From Variovorax sp. WS11 (GTDB lineage: Bacteria > Pseudomonadota > Gammaproteobacteria > Burkholderiales > Burkholderiaceae_C), in assembly GCF_010499245.1 (NCBI RefSeq), contig NZ_JAAGOW010000001.1, positions 2,480,001 to 2,544,000 of the forward strand: a DNA stretch of 64,000 nt, written 5' to 3'. Positions 1 through 8,651 of the stretch are shown in pieces. How positions within the stretch are numbered: position 1 is the first letter of the stretch; the number at the start of each line of letters is the position of its first letter. The position numbers and the translations under genes are program-made. The notes below the pieces were generated by a model. It saw only the letters and a list, made by a program, of their open reading frames with translations. It was not told the origin of the DNA and ran no database searches.

Positions 1-306
1 GAGGTCTTTCCCGACCTTCGCCACGTGCGCATCGACTATTGCTGGGGCGGCATGGTCGACATGACGCGTGACCGCCTGCCACGCGCCGGCGAGCGCAACG
101 GCATCTATTACTCGATGGGCTACAGCGGCCACGGCACCCAGATGTCGACCCTGATGGGGACGATCATGGCGGAAGTCATGGACGGGCGCGCCGAACTCAA
201 TCCCTGGAAAGACTTCGACTGGCCGGCCATCCCGGGCCATGTCGGACCCCCGTGGTTCCTGCCGCTGGTAGGGGCCTACTACCGGCTCAAGGACAAGCTC
301 GCCTGA
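1..306 (+). CDS. FAD-dependent oxidoreductase, C-terminal part (cut by window edge)
   Basis: The reading frame is open from the first base, so only about the last 101 residues are present. The GYSGHGTQMST stretch followed by a Leu/Met-rich helix is the usual C-terminal FAD-contact region of DAO-type amine or amino-acid oxidases such as those related to gamma-glutamylputrescine oxidase. The substrate cannot be read from this piece. It ends 32 bases before an ABC binding-protein gene on the same strand, so the two probably share an operon that begins outside the window. Confidence 0.75.
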   Translation, partial: EVFPDLRHVRIDYCWGGMVDMTRDRLPRAGERNGIYYSMGYSGHGTQMSTLMGTIMAEVMDGRAELNPWKDFDWPAIPGHVGPPWFLPLVGAYYRLKDKLA

Positions 307-338
307 AGCCGATCTCGCCACTAATCGAGGAGTCAACC

Positions 339-1958
339 ATGAACGAGCACACGAATCTCAGGGGCCTGATCGGGGCCGAGGAAAGCACGCGCCTGATGGG
401 CCAGCTGCAGCGCGGCGCCAACCGGCGCGACGTGCTGGCGATGCTGATGGCCGGCGGCATGCAGGCGGCGCTCGCGGGCAGCGTCGCGACGCTGGCCGGC
501 ACGGCACATGCGCAGACGCCGCGCAAGGGCGGCCGCATTCGGGTCGCAGGTACTGCTTCGGGCGTGAACGACACACTCGATCCGGCCAGGCAGTCCAACG
601 GCACCGATTACGCCCGCGGCTTCATGTTCTACAACGGGCTGACCTCGCTGGACGGCAACCTGGCGGCGCAGCCGTCGCTGGCCGAGGAGTTCAGCACCAA
701 GGAAGCCAAGACCTGGGTGTTCAAGCTGCGCAAGGGCGTGAGCTTCCACGACGGCAAGCCGCTGACGCCGGCCGATGTGGTGTTCTCGATGATGCGGCAC
801 AAGGACCCGGCGACCGCATCAAAGGCCAAGGTCCTGGCCGACCAGATCGAGCAAGTGACGGCCACCGGCCCGAACGAGGTGACTTTCCGCCTGACCTCGC
901 CCAACGCAGACCTGCCCGTGATCCTGGGCACCTACCACTTCCACATCGTCAAGGAAGGCACGACCGACTTCAGTGCCGGCATCGGCACCGGTCCCTACAA
1001 GGTCAAGGAGTTCAAGCCCGGCGTGCGCTCCATCGCCGTGCGCAACGAGAACTACTGGAAGCCGAACCGACCGTATCTGGACGAGATCGAGTTCCTCGCC
1101 ATCACCGATGAGTCGGCGCGCGTCAACGCGCTGCTGGGGGGCCAATTGGACTTGATCAGCGCGGTCGACCCGCGCTCGGTCGAACGCGTGAAGGCCACCG
1201 GCCAGCACGCGATCTTCGAGTCCAAGGCGGTGTCGTACACGGACCTGGTCATGCGCTTCGATCGCAGCCCCGGCTCCAACCCGGATTTCGTGCTGGCCAT
1301 GAAGCACCTGTTCAATCGCGAGCAGATGCTCAAGACCATCTCGCAGGGCTATGGCGTGGTGGCCAACGACCAGCCCATCGGCCCGGCCAGCCGCTTCCAC
1401 TTCAAGGGCCTGCCGCAGCGTGCGTACGATCCCGAGAAGGCCAAGTGGCACCTTCAAAGGGCCAACCTGGGCAGCGCCCCCGTCCCGGTGGTGGTCTCGC
1501 CCGCCGCGGTCAACTCGGTGGAGATGGCCCTGGTGCTGCAGAACGCGGCCCAGCAGATCGGGCTGAATCTGGAGGTCAAGCGCATGCCTGCCGACGGGTA
1601 TTGGTCTACGCATTGGATGAAGCACCCAGTGGGTTTCGGCAACGTCAACACACGCCCCAGCGCCGACCTGGCGTTGACCTTGTTCTTCAAGTCCGATGCG
1701 CCCTGGAACGAAGCGGCCTGGAAGAACGAGAAGTTCGACCAGCTGCTGGTGGCCGCGCGCGGCGAGATCGACGCGGCCAGGCGCGCCCAGATGTATGCGG
1801 ACATGCAGGTGATGATCCACAACGAAGGCGGCATCGGGATCCCGATGTTCGTCTCCAGCATCGATGGGCACGCCAGCAAGCTCAAGGGCCTGTCGCAAAT
1901 ACCGCTCGGCGGGATGATGGGCTCCAGCTTCGCCGAACACGTCTGGCTGGACGCATGA
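339..1958 (+). CDS. ABC transporter substrate-binding protein, family 5 (peptide/opine type)
   Basis: A protein of 539 residues that would bind a peptide, opine or similar solute in the periplasm and deliver it to an ABC permease not seen here. The N terminus carries a twin-arginine-like motif (NRRDVLAML, about residues 25-33), then a hydrophobic stretch ending AHAQ, which fits Tat export. The mature part starts KGGRIRVAGTASGVNDTLDPA, and the later segment TWVFKLRKGVSFHDGKPLTPADVV is the hallmark of SBP family 5. The frame is open further upstream, but the ATG at 339 follows a GAGG-like ribosome site and gives the signal peptide, so I prefer it. It follows the oxidoreductase tail closely. Permease and ATPase genes are absent from the window. 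Confidence 0.88.
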   Translation: MNEHTNLRGLIGAEESTRLMGQLQRGANRRDVLAMLMAGGMQAALAGSVATLAGTAHAQTPRKGGRIRVAGTASGVNDTLDPARQSNGTDYARGFMFYNGLTSLDGNLAAQPSLAEEFSTKEAKTWVFKLRKGVSFHDGKPLTPADVVFSMMRHKDPATASKAKVLADQIEQVTATGPNEVTFRLTSPNADLPVILGTYHFHIVKEGTTDFSAGIGTGPYKVKEFKPGVRSIAVRNENYWKPNRPYLDEIEFLAITDESARVNALLGGQLDLISAVDPRSVERVKATGQHAIFESKAVSYTDLVMRFDRSPGSNPDFVLAMKHLFNREQMLKTISQGYGVVANDQPIGPASRFHFKGLPQRAYDPEKAKWHLQRANLGSAPVPVVVSPAAVNSVEMALVLQNAAQQIGLNLEVKRMPADGYWSTHWMKHPVGFGNVNTRPSADLALTLFFKSDAPWNEAAWKNEKFDQLLVAARGEIDAARRAQMYADMQVMIHNEGGIGIPMFVSSIDGHASKLKGLSQIPLGGMMGSSFAEHVWLDA

Positions 1959-1998
1959 CCTCCTCCCGCAGCGAGTTCTCCGCGCTGGTCGGGCTTTG

Positions 1999-2244
1999 AT
2001 GGGCGAACCGCGGCTGCCTGGGCCCCAGGGCCAAGGCAGCGAGCTGGCGCGACTGATGCTCGCCCAGCTGTTCCTCAACGCATGCGTGACCGGCGCGCGG
2101 ATGGCGGCGCAGCGGAAGGCGCTTGCCTGGCTGGCTATCGGGCTGGCCCTGTCGAATGTCCTGGGACCTGTCGTGGCGGGCGTCATGATCGGCGCGGCCG
2201 GAGCCCTCATCGGCGTGTCGGGCATGTTCTGGGTGGCGGGCTGA
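1999..2244 (+). pseudogene. MFS transporter fragment
   Basis: A short frame of about 81 codons whose middle (RKALAWLAIGLALSNVLGPVVAGVMIGAAG) reads like the transmembrane 4-5 region of a major facilitator protein. The preceding part (ELARLMLAQLFLNACVTGAR) is also membrane-like. An intact MFS protein is about 400 residues, so this can only be a remnant. The rest of the 1959-2625 gap contains other coding-like debris and no intact gene. Confidence 0.45.
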
Positions 2245-2320
2245 GGTGGGTGCGGGTGCCAAGCTAGCGCTCGGTCTGAGGCAGCAGCGAAGCGCGTGAG
2301 GCCCACGGCCGACGCGGCCT

Positions 2321-2431
2321 ATGCACAGCCCGCCAGCTTCGAAAGCTGCAGCGCGGGGTACATCCGGTCGATCGCGATCACGTCCGACCGCATCTCCTCC
2401 ACGATCCATTCGCGAACCTCCACGACAGCGG
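2321..2431 (-). pseudogene. 3' end of an unidentified gene (remnant)
   Basis: On the minus strand a frame ending in TAG encodes VEVREWIVEEMRSDVIAIDR followed by MYPALQLSKLAGCA. It has protein-like composition and a clean stop but no start or recognisable domain upstream. It may be the C terminus of a regulator, but I do not recognise it. On the opposite strand at about 2442-2600 there is another coding-like tail (DRLLLARNQRAVDALIAEAD and on to a stop), so two broken genes seem to lie face to face here. Confidence 0.3.
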
Positions 2432-2625
2432 AGCGCGGCGGCCGATTGGCGGGGTGCAGCAAGCGGCAGGCACGCTCGGTGGCGACCGCCTCCTGCTCGC
2501 CCGGAACCAGCGCGCTGTCGATGCCCTCATTGCCGAGGCGGATCGGCTGCGCAGCGAGCTGAAAGACGACTCTTGCTCCGTGCTGGCGCGTGCGGGGTAA
2601 GTCGCTTGCGACTTTCTTGCAGTCT

Positions 2626-3951
2626 CTAGAAATCAGCCACCTTGCCCCACGCCGACTTGTTGAACCGGTCAGGTCGGAAAGAAGCGGGATCGAAGATCGG
2701 CTCTGCGCCGGTGACCAGGTCGGCGATCAGGTGGCCGGCGCCTGGACCGATGCCGAAGCCGTGCCCGGAAAAGCCCGCGGCCAGGATGAATCCGGGCACC
2801 TCCGGCACTTCTCCGACGCCGGGGACGCCGTCGGGCGTGCTGTCGATGTAACCCGCCCAGGCACTGGCGATGGGAGCCTTGCCAAGTGCGGGCAACAAGT
2901 CGACGGCACGGCGGTGGGTCTCGCGCACGCCCGCCGGGTCGGGCTTGGGATCGAGGATGCGCGCCCGCTCCATGGGCGTGGGCGCGTCCAGCTTCCATCG
3001 CGCGCGGGTTTCATGACCCCACCGGATGCCTTCCAGGCCGCCGGGAAACACATTGCGCCAGCGCTTGGCGAACATGGGCACGAACTGCGGCGCGAAGCGC
3101 ATCAGCTGCGGCGTTGGGTCCACGCGCCCACGGCCGCTGATGGCCAGTATGTGGCTGCCGTCGGGGCGCCGGGTGACGGCGACACCCGGGCCCGCCAGGG
3201 CGTCCGGCAGGCGCTGTTCCAGCGGGGACACGCGCACGATGGATTGGCGCACCGTGGCGAGCGGAAACCGCACGCCGAGCTGGTGGCAGAACGAGGACGC
3301 CCACGCACCACCTGCGAGAACAGCCGTGCGGGTCTTGATGGTCCCCGCTTCGGTGACCACGCCGCTGACCCGGCCGCCCTCGAGCTCGATGCCCCGTGCT
3401 GCGCAGTTCTGGTGGACGCTGCCGCCCAGCTTCATCAGCGCGGCTGCCACGGCAGGCGCCGCCTTGGCGGGATCGGCAGTGCCGTCGCTGGGCGAGAACA
3501 CGCCGCCTTTCCATGCGCGGCCGGTCGCCTGACCCCGCTGCGAGGCCTGCCGGCCGCTCAGCATGTGCGTGGTCACGCCCGCCGTCTTTGCGAAATCGCG
3601 CCAGCGGGCCCAGCGCGCCAGTTCGGATTCGTCATCGCTGAGATACAACAATCCGCAGCGGGAGAAGCCCGTGTCTTCGCCGGTGTCGGCGGCAAATTGC
3701 TCCCACAGCTCAAGGCTCCGGGTCGCCATCGGCAGTTCGCGGGCGTCGCGATTCTGCTGGCGGCACCAGCCCCAGTTGCGGCTCGATTGCTCGGCGCCGA
3801 TGCGGCCCTTTTCAACCACGGCGACCGAAAGCCCACGCCGGGCCAGGTAATACGCGGTAAACACACCGATGATCCCGCCGCCGATCACGACGACGTCGGC
3901 ACGGGCCGGCGGGTTGGGCGAAGTCTCGACAAGGCGCAGTGGCTGTGACAT
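2626..3951 (-). CDS. FAD-dependent oxidoreductase (DAO family)
   Basis: This is a 441-residue protein. A dinucleotide-binding motif VVVIGGGIIGVFTAYYLARRG lies at about residues 20-40, followed by VVEKGRIGAEQSSRNWGWCR, a signature of DAO-type oxidases of N-alkyl amino acids, gamma-glutamyl amines and related compounds. The C terminus has the GFSGHGFGIGPGAGHL FAD-contact segment. It should oxidise a secondary or primary amine to an imine or aldehyde with FAD. It is the last gene of a minus-strand operon after an aldehyde dehydrogenase and a bicupin; the dehydrogenase could oxidise its aldehyde product. Exact substrate unknown. Confidence 0.87.
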   Translation of the reverse strand: MSQPLRLVETSPNPPARADVVVIGGGIIGVFTAYYLARRGLSVAVVEKGRIGAEQSSRNWGWCRQQNRDARELPMATRSLELWEQFAADTGEDTGFSRCGLLYLSDDESELARWARWRDFAKTAGVTTHMLSGRQASQRGQATGRAWKGGVFSPSDGTADPAKAAPAVAAALMKLGGSVHQNCAARGIELEGGRVSGVVTEAGTIKTRTAVLAGGAWASSFCHQLGVRFPLATVRQSIVRVSPLEQRLPDALAGPGVAVTRRPDGSHILAISGRGRVDPTPQLMRFAPQFVPMFAKRWRNVFPGGLEGIRWGHETRARWKLDAPTPMERARILDPKPDPAGVRETHRRAVDLLPALGKAPIASAWAGYIDSTPDGVPGVGEVPEVPGFILAAGFSGHGFGIGPGAGHLIADLVTGAEPIFDPASFRPDRFNKSAWGKVADF

Positions 3952-3972
3952 GGCTGGAGCTCGGTCGTCGTT

Positions 3973-4692
3973 TCAGGACTGCACGCTCTGCACGACGTAG
4001 AACTTGGCGACGCGCTCGCTGCTCTCCCACCCGATCGGCGCGCCCTGCGCGACGAAGAGCGCATCGCCGGCGTTTGCCGACAGCACGCTGCCATCGGGGC
4101 TGGCGAATCGCACACCGCCGGCCAGCAGGTACATGAACTCGTTGAGGCGATGCGGGCGAACGACGCGGTGGTAGGGCGTCGAATCCCAGGTGCCCGCGCG
4201 GTACTCCGCCTGCTCATCGGTGAAGACGTTGTCGCTGCGGCATTGAGGGGGCAGGCCCAGCAGCGTCTCGGCCGGCGGCGGCGTGGACGGCTTGAAGGCG
4301 GCGTCGGCGCGCAGCGGCGTGATGCCGGAGTTGTTCGGCCCCTCTGCCGCTGCCGCGCAGGACACGAACAGCGTGCGCGATCCGGTCAGTATGCGAACTG
4401 CCGTGCCACGAGCGATGACGGCCCCTTCACCGGGGCCAAGCACGAGCGGCGCCCCGCCGGCCGCCGTCAGGCTGAGCTCTCCGTCCAAGACGACGATGGT
4501 CTCGGTGTGGGGAAAGCGCGCGACATCGAGATCGCCGATGAAGTTGACGCGGCCCGCGCTCATCGAGTCCGGTCCTTCCCAGGCAATCTCGCGATCGCGA
4601 GCGAAAGGATCGGCTGCGCCGAAGGCGGCCTTGCGGAAAGAGGTCGACAGCGGCGCGCCGTCGGCGCGGTGCAGCAGCAGGGCTACGGTCAT
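3973..4692 (-). CDS. Bicupin domain protein
   Basis: The product has 239 residues and two cupin-like halves. The first holds HTETIVVLDGELSLTAAGG and LGPGEGAVIARGTAV; the second holds RPHRLNEFMYLLAGGVRF and LSANAGDALFVAQGAPIGWES. This is the small-cupin (DUF861-like) pattern often found beside amine and ureide catabolism genes. No catalytic function can be assigned. It lies between the aldehyde dehydrogenase (45-base gap) and the FAD oxidoreductase (21-base gap), so it is surely cotranscribed. A truncated relative lies upstream of the dehydrogenase at 6368-6571. Confidence 0.75.
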   Translation of the reverse strand: MTVALLLHRADGAPLSTSFRKAAFGAADPFARDREIAWEGPDSMSAGRVNFIGDLDVARFPHTETIVVLDGELSLTAAGGAPLVLGPGEGAVIARGTAVRILTGSRTLFVSCAAAAEGPNNSGITPLRADAAFKPSTPPPAETLLGLPPQCRSDNVFTDEQAEYRAGTWDSTPYHRVVRPHRLNEFMYLLAGGVRFASPDGSVLSANAGDALFVAQGAPIGWESSERVAKFYVVQSVQS

Positions 4693-4737
4693 GGTCGTTG
4701 GTCCTTTGAGTTGCGGGTATTCATTGCGTTGGCGCCC

Positions 4738-6219
4738 TCAAGCGGCACTGGCCGCGGGGCCATCCAGGTAGCCGAGGATGGCCTTGGTCTCGAGGTATTC
4801 CTCCAGGCCTTCGACGCCGTATTCGCGTCCGTTGCCCGAGCGCTTGTAGCCGCCGAAGGGCGCATCGGGACGCCAGGGCGGGTTGTTGATGTGCACCTGC
4901 CCGGAACGGATTCGCGCAGCCACCGCGCGAGCGGCAGCGAGGTCCTGGCCCTGGACGTGGGCGCCCAGGCCATAGACCGTGCCGTTGGCGATCGCGACGG
5001 CCTCGTCGACGCTGTCGTAGGGAATGATGGCCAGCACCGGGCCGAAGATCTCCTCCTGCGCGATCCGCATCTGCGGCCGCACGTCGGAAAAGAGAGTCGG
5101 GCGCACGTAGTAACCGCGCTCCAGCCCCTGCGGGCGACCGGGGCCGCCGCAGACGAGGCGAGCGCCTTCGGCGATGCCGACGCCTATCATTTCCTGCACG
5201 CGGTTGAACTGCGCGCGGTTGGCTACCGGGCCATGCGTGGTCTGCGGCAAACGCGGATCGCCCACGACAAGCGCGGATGCCGCCTCGCACGCGATGCGCT
5301 CGACGTCCGCGAGGCGTTCGCGGGGCACGATCATGCGGGTGGGGGCGCTGCAGGACTGGCCGACGTTGCGCAAACCCGCCGCCACCGCGGCCGGTATGGC
5401 GCGTGCGAAATCAGCATCGGGCAGGATGACGTTGGGCGACTTGCCGCCCAGTTCCTGGGCCACGCGCTTGACGGTCGGCGCGGCTGCCTGCGCCACCAGG
5501 ACGCCGGCCCGCGTGGAGCCGGTGATCGAGATCATGTCCACGTCAGGGTGCGTAGCCAGCGCAGCGCCGGCCTCCGGCCCTTCGCCATTGACGAGGTTGA
5601 ACACACCCGCGGGAACGCCGGCGTCGTGCATCAATTCAGCGAACAGAAAGGCGCTCAGGGGCGACAGCTCGCTGGGCTTCAGGACGACGGTGCAGCCCGC
5701 CGCCAGCGCGGGGCCCACCTTCGCGGTGATCTGGTAGAGCGGCCAGTTCCAGGGGGTGATCAGGCCGCACACGCCGATGGCCTCGCGCATGATGGCGGTG
5801 TTGCCTCGATGCGTGACAAAGGGATAGCTGCCCGCGAGGTCTCGGGCCACGCGGACGTGCTCCGCCGCAATCGGCACCTGTGCGGCGCGCGCCACGCTGA
5901 TGGCGCAGCCCATCTCCTGCGAGATCGCCAGGGCAAACGCCTCGGCCCGCTCCAGGACCAGGCCGTGGACGCGGTCGAGAAGCGCGGCCCTGCTCTTTGG
6001 CGAACTCACCGACCAGGTCGCCAAGGCGCGCCGCGCCGCCGCCACGGCCGTGGCAACGTCTTGTGCGTTGCCCAATGCGATCTCCGCGACGGGTTCTTCG
6101 GTCGATGGGTCGATGACCGCACTGCGGGCCTGCCCTGCAGGCAAGACCCACTCGCCGCCGATGAAGATGCGATCCAGACGGCCGTCGATGGCGAGGCGCT
6201 CGATGATGGCGGTGTTCAT
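4738..6219 (-). CDS. NAD(P)-dependent aldehyde dehydrogenase
   Basis: A full-length protein of 493 residues, the usual size for the family. It shows the cofactor-binding segment TPWNWPLYQITAKVGPALA (about 155-173), the general-base glutamate in QELGGKSPNV (E256) and the nucleophile in GQSCSAPTRM (C290). It should oxidise an aldehyde to the acid. As first gene of the minus-strand operon with the bicupin and FAD oxidase it probably handles the aldehyde released by the oxidase, or the one released by the phospholyase encoded at 8648. Substrate is inferred only. Confidence 0.93.
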   Translation of the reverse strand: MNTAIIERLAIDGRLDRIFIGGEWVLPAGQARSAVIDPSTEEPVAEIALGNAQDVATAVAAARRALATWSVSSPKSRAALLDRVHGLVLERAEAFALAISQEMGCAISVARAAQVPIAAEHVRVARDLAGSYPFVTHRGNTAIMREAIGVCGLITPWNWPLYQITAKVGPALAAGCTVVLKPSELSPLSAFLFAELMHDAGVPAGVFNLVNGEGPEAGAALATHPDVDMISITGSTRAGVLVAQAAAPTVKRVAQELGGKSPNVILPDADFARAIPAAVAAGLRNVGQSCSAPTRMIVPRERLADVERIACEAASALVVGDPRLPQTTHGPVANRAQFNRVQEMIGVGIAEGARLVCGGPGRPQGLERGYYVRPTLFSDVRPQMRIAQEEIFGPVLAIIPYDSVDEAVAIANGTVYGLGAHVQGQDLAAARAVAARIRSGQVHINNPPWRPDAPFGGYKRSGNGREYGVEGLEEYLETKAILGYLDGPAASAA

Positions 6220-6367
6220 GCGGGGCTATCCTTTGCAGCGGCGACGGGGTTTGCCAAGCCGACTTCCTGGCAGCAAGTATCGGCCGCAAGGCGGCCCAGG
6301 TGGTTAACGGTCGACAAAGCGAAAGCTAAGGAGACCTTAATGTGAGCAGGTACGAAGGTAGCGGCGC

Positions 6368-6571
6368 TCATCGCTCGCGGGCGTGCGCAAGTTGATCTCG
6401 ACCGAGCAGTTGGAACGCGAATACCCCTGCACGCACTTTGCCGTCTTTCGCACTGTCGATGTCCCAGTTGCGGCATACGACATCGCCCTCGATGACGCGT
6501 TCTGCCGGCGGGCGATATTCACGCGGGTCGCCGAGTTGGTCGAAGTTGAAGGGGACAAGAAGCTTGGACAT
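6368..6571 (-). pseudogene. Truncated cupin remnant
   Basis: The minus-strand frame starts MSKLLVPFNFDQLGDPREYR and continues PPAERVIEGDVVCRNWDIDS up to AKDGKVRAGVFA, which looks like the N terminus of a DUF861-type cupin where a partial barrel should follow. After about 50 residues the frame loses similarity and stops. The other two frames do not restore the barrel. I read this as a decayed cupin gene upstream of the dehydrogenase operon. The rest of 6220-6882 shows no other gene; it must contain the promoter of the HAD operon. Confidence 0.5.
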
Positions 6572-6882
6572 GTGAAACCTTGATCGCGTTGATCGGATGG
6601 TGGCCTATGCTAAAGAAAGCACTGCGGCGGTGATGCCGAAGCAGATGCCATGAAAGGTGGGAAATGTTTGATTGCGAGCTTCCGACAGCGCATCGTGTCG
6701 CAGCAACGGACGCTGCAGAAGTATCCGGCCACGTTGATCCGGTACCCGCGAACAGCACCACTCAGAAATGCCAGCCCCCCTCCGGATTGACAAAGAAACT
6801 GCTTGGGTTCTGCTGCGATATGGCATCTCCTGTAAGGGGGGCAACCCTAGACTTATTCCATCTCAACGCAGCAGGTGGACCC

Positions 6883-7548
6883 ATGATCTTCAAACCAAAA
6901 TTTATCAGCTTCGATTGCTATGGAACGCTCATCAACTTCGAGATGGGCCCGACGGCAAAAGTCCTGTTCAAGGACCGCGTGTCGGCCGACCGGATGCCGG
7001 CCTTTCTGGACAGTTTCCGCGCCTATCGCCTCGACGAGGTACTGGGCGACTGGAAGCCCTTTTACGACGTGGTGGAGAACGCCATCCAGCGTGCCTGCAA
7101 GGCGCATGGCATCGAATGCCTGGCATCGGATGCGCTCGCTCTGTACGACGCGGTGCCAACCTGGCAGCCGCACCCGAACGTGGTGGAGGCGCTGGAGGCG
7201 ATCGCGCGGCACGTGCCGCTGGTGATCCTGTCGAACTCGATGGTCGACCTCATCCCTCACAGCGTCGCGCACCTCAAGGCCCCTTTCCACGCGGTCTACA
7301 CCGCCGAGGAAGCACGCGCGTACAAGCCGCGCATGCAGACGTTCGAATACATGTTCGACCAGCTCGGCTGCGGGCCCGATCAGATGATGCATGTCTCGTC
7401 GAGCTTCCGATATGACCTGATGACGGCGTCCGACCTGGGCTTCATGGCCAAGGCCTTCATCGACCGGGGTCACGAACCCACGTCGACCGAATACGGCGTG
7501 AGCCGCTTGACAGACGTTCGCCAGCTTCCTGCACTGCTCGGACTCTGA
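6883..7548 (+). CDS. HAD-family hydrolase, type II haloacid dehalogenase-like
   Basis: A 221-residue HAD protein. The nucleophile motif is FISFDCYGTLINF with D11; the DxYGT form is that of the L-2-haloacid dehalogenase branch, which also contains phosphatases. VILSNS (motif II) and ARAYKPRMQTFEY (motif III lysine) follow. The ATG at 6883 has an AGGTGG ribosome site, while the longer upstream frame has no support. The next gene starts inside its stop codon (TGATG), so it belongs to an operon with a kinase and a class III aminotransferase. In that setting a phosphatase role on a phosphorylated intermediate is as likely as dehalogenation. Confidence 0.85.
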   Translation: MIFKPKFISFDCYGTLINFEMGPTAKVLFKDRVSADRMPAFLDSFRAYRLDEVLGDWKPFYDVVENAIQRACKAHGIECLASDALALYDAVPTWQPHPNVVEALEAIARHVPLVILSNSMVDLIPHSVAHLKAPFHAVYTAEEARAYKPRMQTFEYMFDQLGCGPDQMMHVSSSFRYDLMTASDLGFMAKAFIDRGHEPTSTEYGVSRLTDVRQLPALLGL

Positions 7549-8651
7549 TGCTCATGCTCGACCCCCACCTTGGACCTCAGGGGGCGACGCCTGAGGGCGG
7601 CGCGAGCGAGGCCGCTGCGCTGAGCACCCCAGCGCCCGACCTGGCGCCAGCCGAGGTGCAGGCGCTGGTGGCGCGCCTCTATGGCATCGACGGCAGTGTG
7701 AAGTCTCTAGCTGGCGAGCGCGACCAGAATTGCGCCGTGGAATCCGCCGACGGCACGCGCTACGTGTTCAAGATCAGCAACCCCTCCGAGTCGGTGTCGC
7801 TGGTCGATTTCCAGATCGCCGCCCTTGAGCACATCGCCCGCACATCGCCCAGCCAGCCCGTCCCCCGCGTCGTGCGGACTCTGGACGGCCGCGCGCGTGA
7901 CACCGTGGCGCTCGCCGATGGCGCCCAGACCACCGTGCGCATGCTCACCTACCTGGATGGCATCCAGATCCGGGAGACACCGCGCACCGCCGCTCAGCGC
8001 GTGGCAATGGGCAAGGGTTTAGCTGAACTGAACCTTGCCCTGCGAGGCTTCACTCACCCTGCGGCCACGCACGACCTGCTGTGGAATGTGTCGGCCGCGC
8101 ACCGGCTGACTGTCCAGCTCGACAGCCTGGTTGAAGGACCACGACGCGCGCTGGCCCGGTCGTTCATGATGCGGTTCACCGACCATGTGCTGCCCCGCCT
8201 TGCGTCGTTGAGGGCGCAGGTGATCCACAACGACTATCACCTCTACAACGTGCTGGTCGCGCCGGACGACCAGGCGCGCATCACCGGCATCATCGACTTC
8301 GGCGACATGCTCCATGCGCCACTGGTCGGCGAGGTGGCGACGGCTGCCGCCTTCCACATGACCGGCAGCGCCGACCCGTTCGAGGGACCGGCGCAGTTCG
8401 TCGGCGCCTACCAGGCCGTCCTGCCGCTGACCGAGCTGGAGCAGGACGTCGTCGCCGACCTCATGGCGTCGCGCCACCTCATCACGGCATTGATATCGGA
8501 GTGGCGCGCCCTGCGCTATCCCGAGAACCGCGCCTACATCATGCGCCACAACCCCGCGGCCTGGGAGGCACTGTCGCAGATGGCGGACCTCTCCCGCCAC
8601 GACGCGCGCGACCGCTTATTGACCCCAACACGAAACGGAACCTCCTCATGA
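7548..8651 (+). CDS. APH-type kinase (hydroxylysine/ethanolamine kinase-like)
   Basis: The protein has 367 residues and an aminoglycoside-phosphotransferase/choline-kinase fold. The catalytic loop is VIHNDYHLYNVLV with H227 and D229, and the metal-binding IIDFGD follows. YVFKISNP holds the ATP lysine. Its start overlaps the HAD stop and its stop overlaps the aminotransferase start (ATGA), which indicates tight translational coupling. In animals and in some bacteria a kinase of this type works with a class III enzyme: it phosphorylates hydroxylysine or ethanolamine, and the partner eliminates phosphate and ammonia. I infer that role here; an antibiotic-resistance role is unlikely. Confidence 0.82.
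   Translation: MLMLDPHLGPQGATPEGGASEAAALSTPAPDLAPAEVQALVARLYGIDGSVKSLAGERDQNCAVESADGTRYVFKISNPSESVSLVDFQIAALEHIARTSPSQPVPRVVRTLDGRARDTVALADGAQTTVRMLTYLDGIQIRETPRTAAQRVAMGKGLAELNLALRGFTHPAATHDLLWNVSAAHRLTVQLDSLVEGPRRALARSFMMRFTDHVLPRLASLRAQVIHNDYHLYNVLVAPDDQARITGIIDFGDMLHAPLVGEVATAAAFHMTGSADPFEGPAQFVGAYQAVLPLTELEQDVVADLMASRHLITALISEWRALRYPENRAYIMRHNPAAWEALSQMADLSRHDARDRLLTPTRNGTSS

Noticed and set aside
252..338. Earlier start for the ABC binding protein
   Set aside because: It would overlap the upstream oxidoreductase gene and place 29 residues before the Tat signal.
4150..6345. Open frame of 731 codons on the plus strand
   Set aside because: It lies opposite the aldehyde dehydrogenase and bicupin genes, has Arg/Ala/His-rich composition and no domain. 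It is a high-GC shadow.
7548..8651. Aminoglycoside resistance gene
   Set aside because: The kinase is translationally coupled to a HAD enzyme and a class III PLP enzyme, which fits metabolism of amino alcohols.
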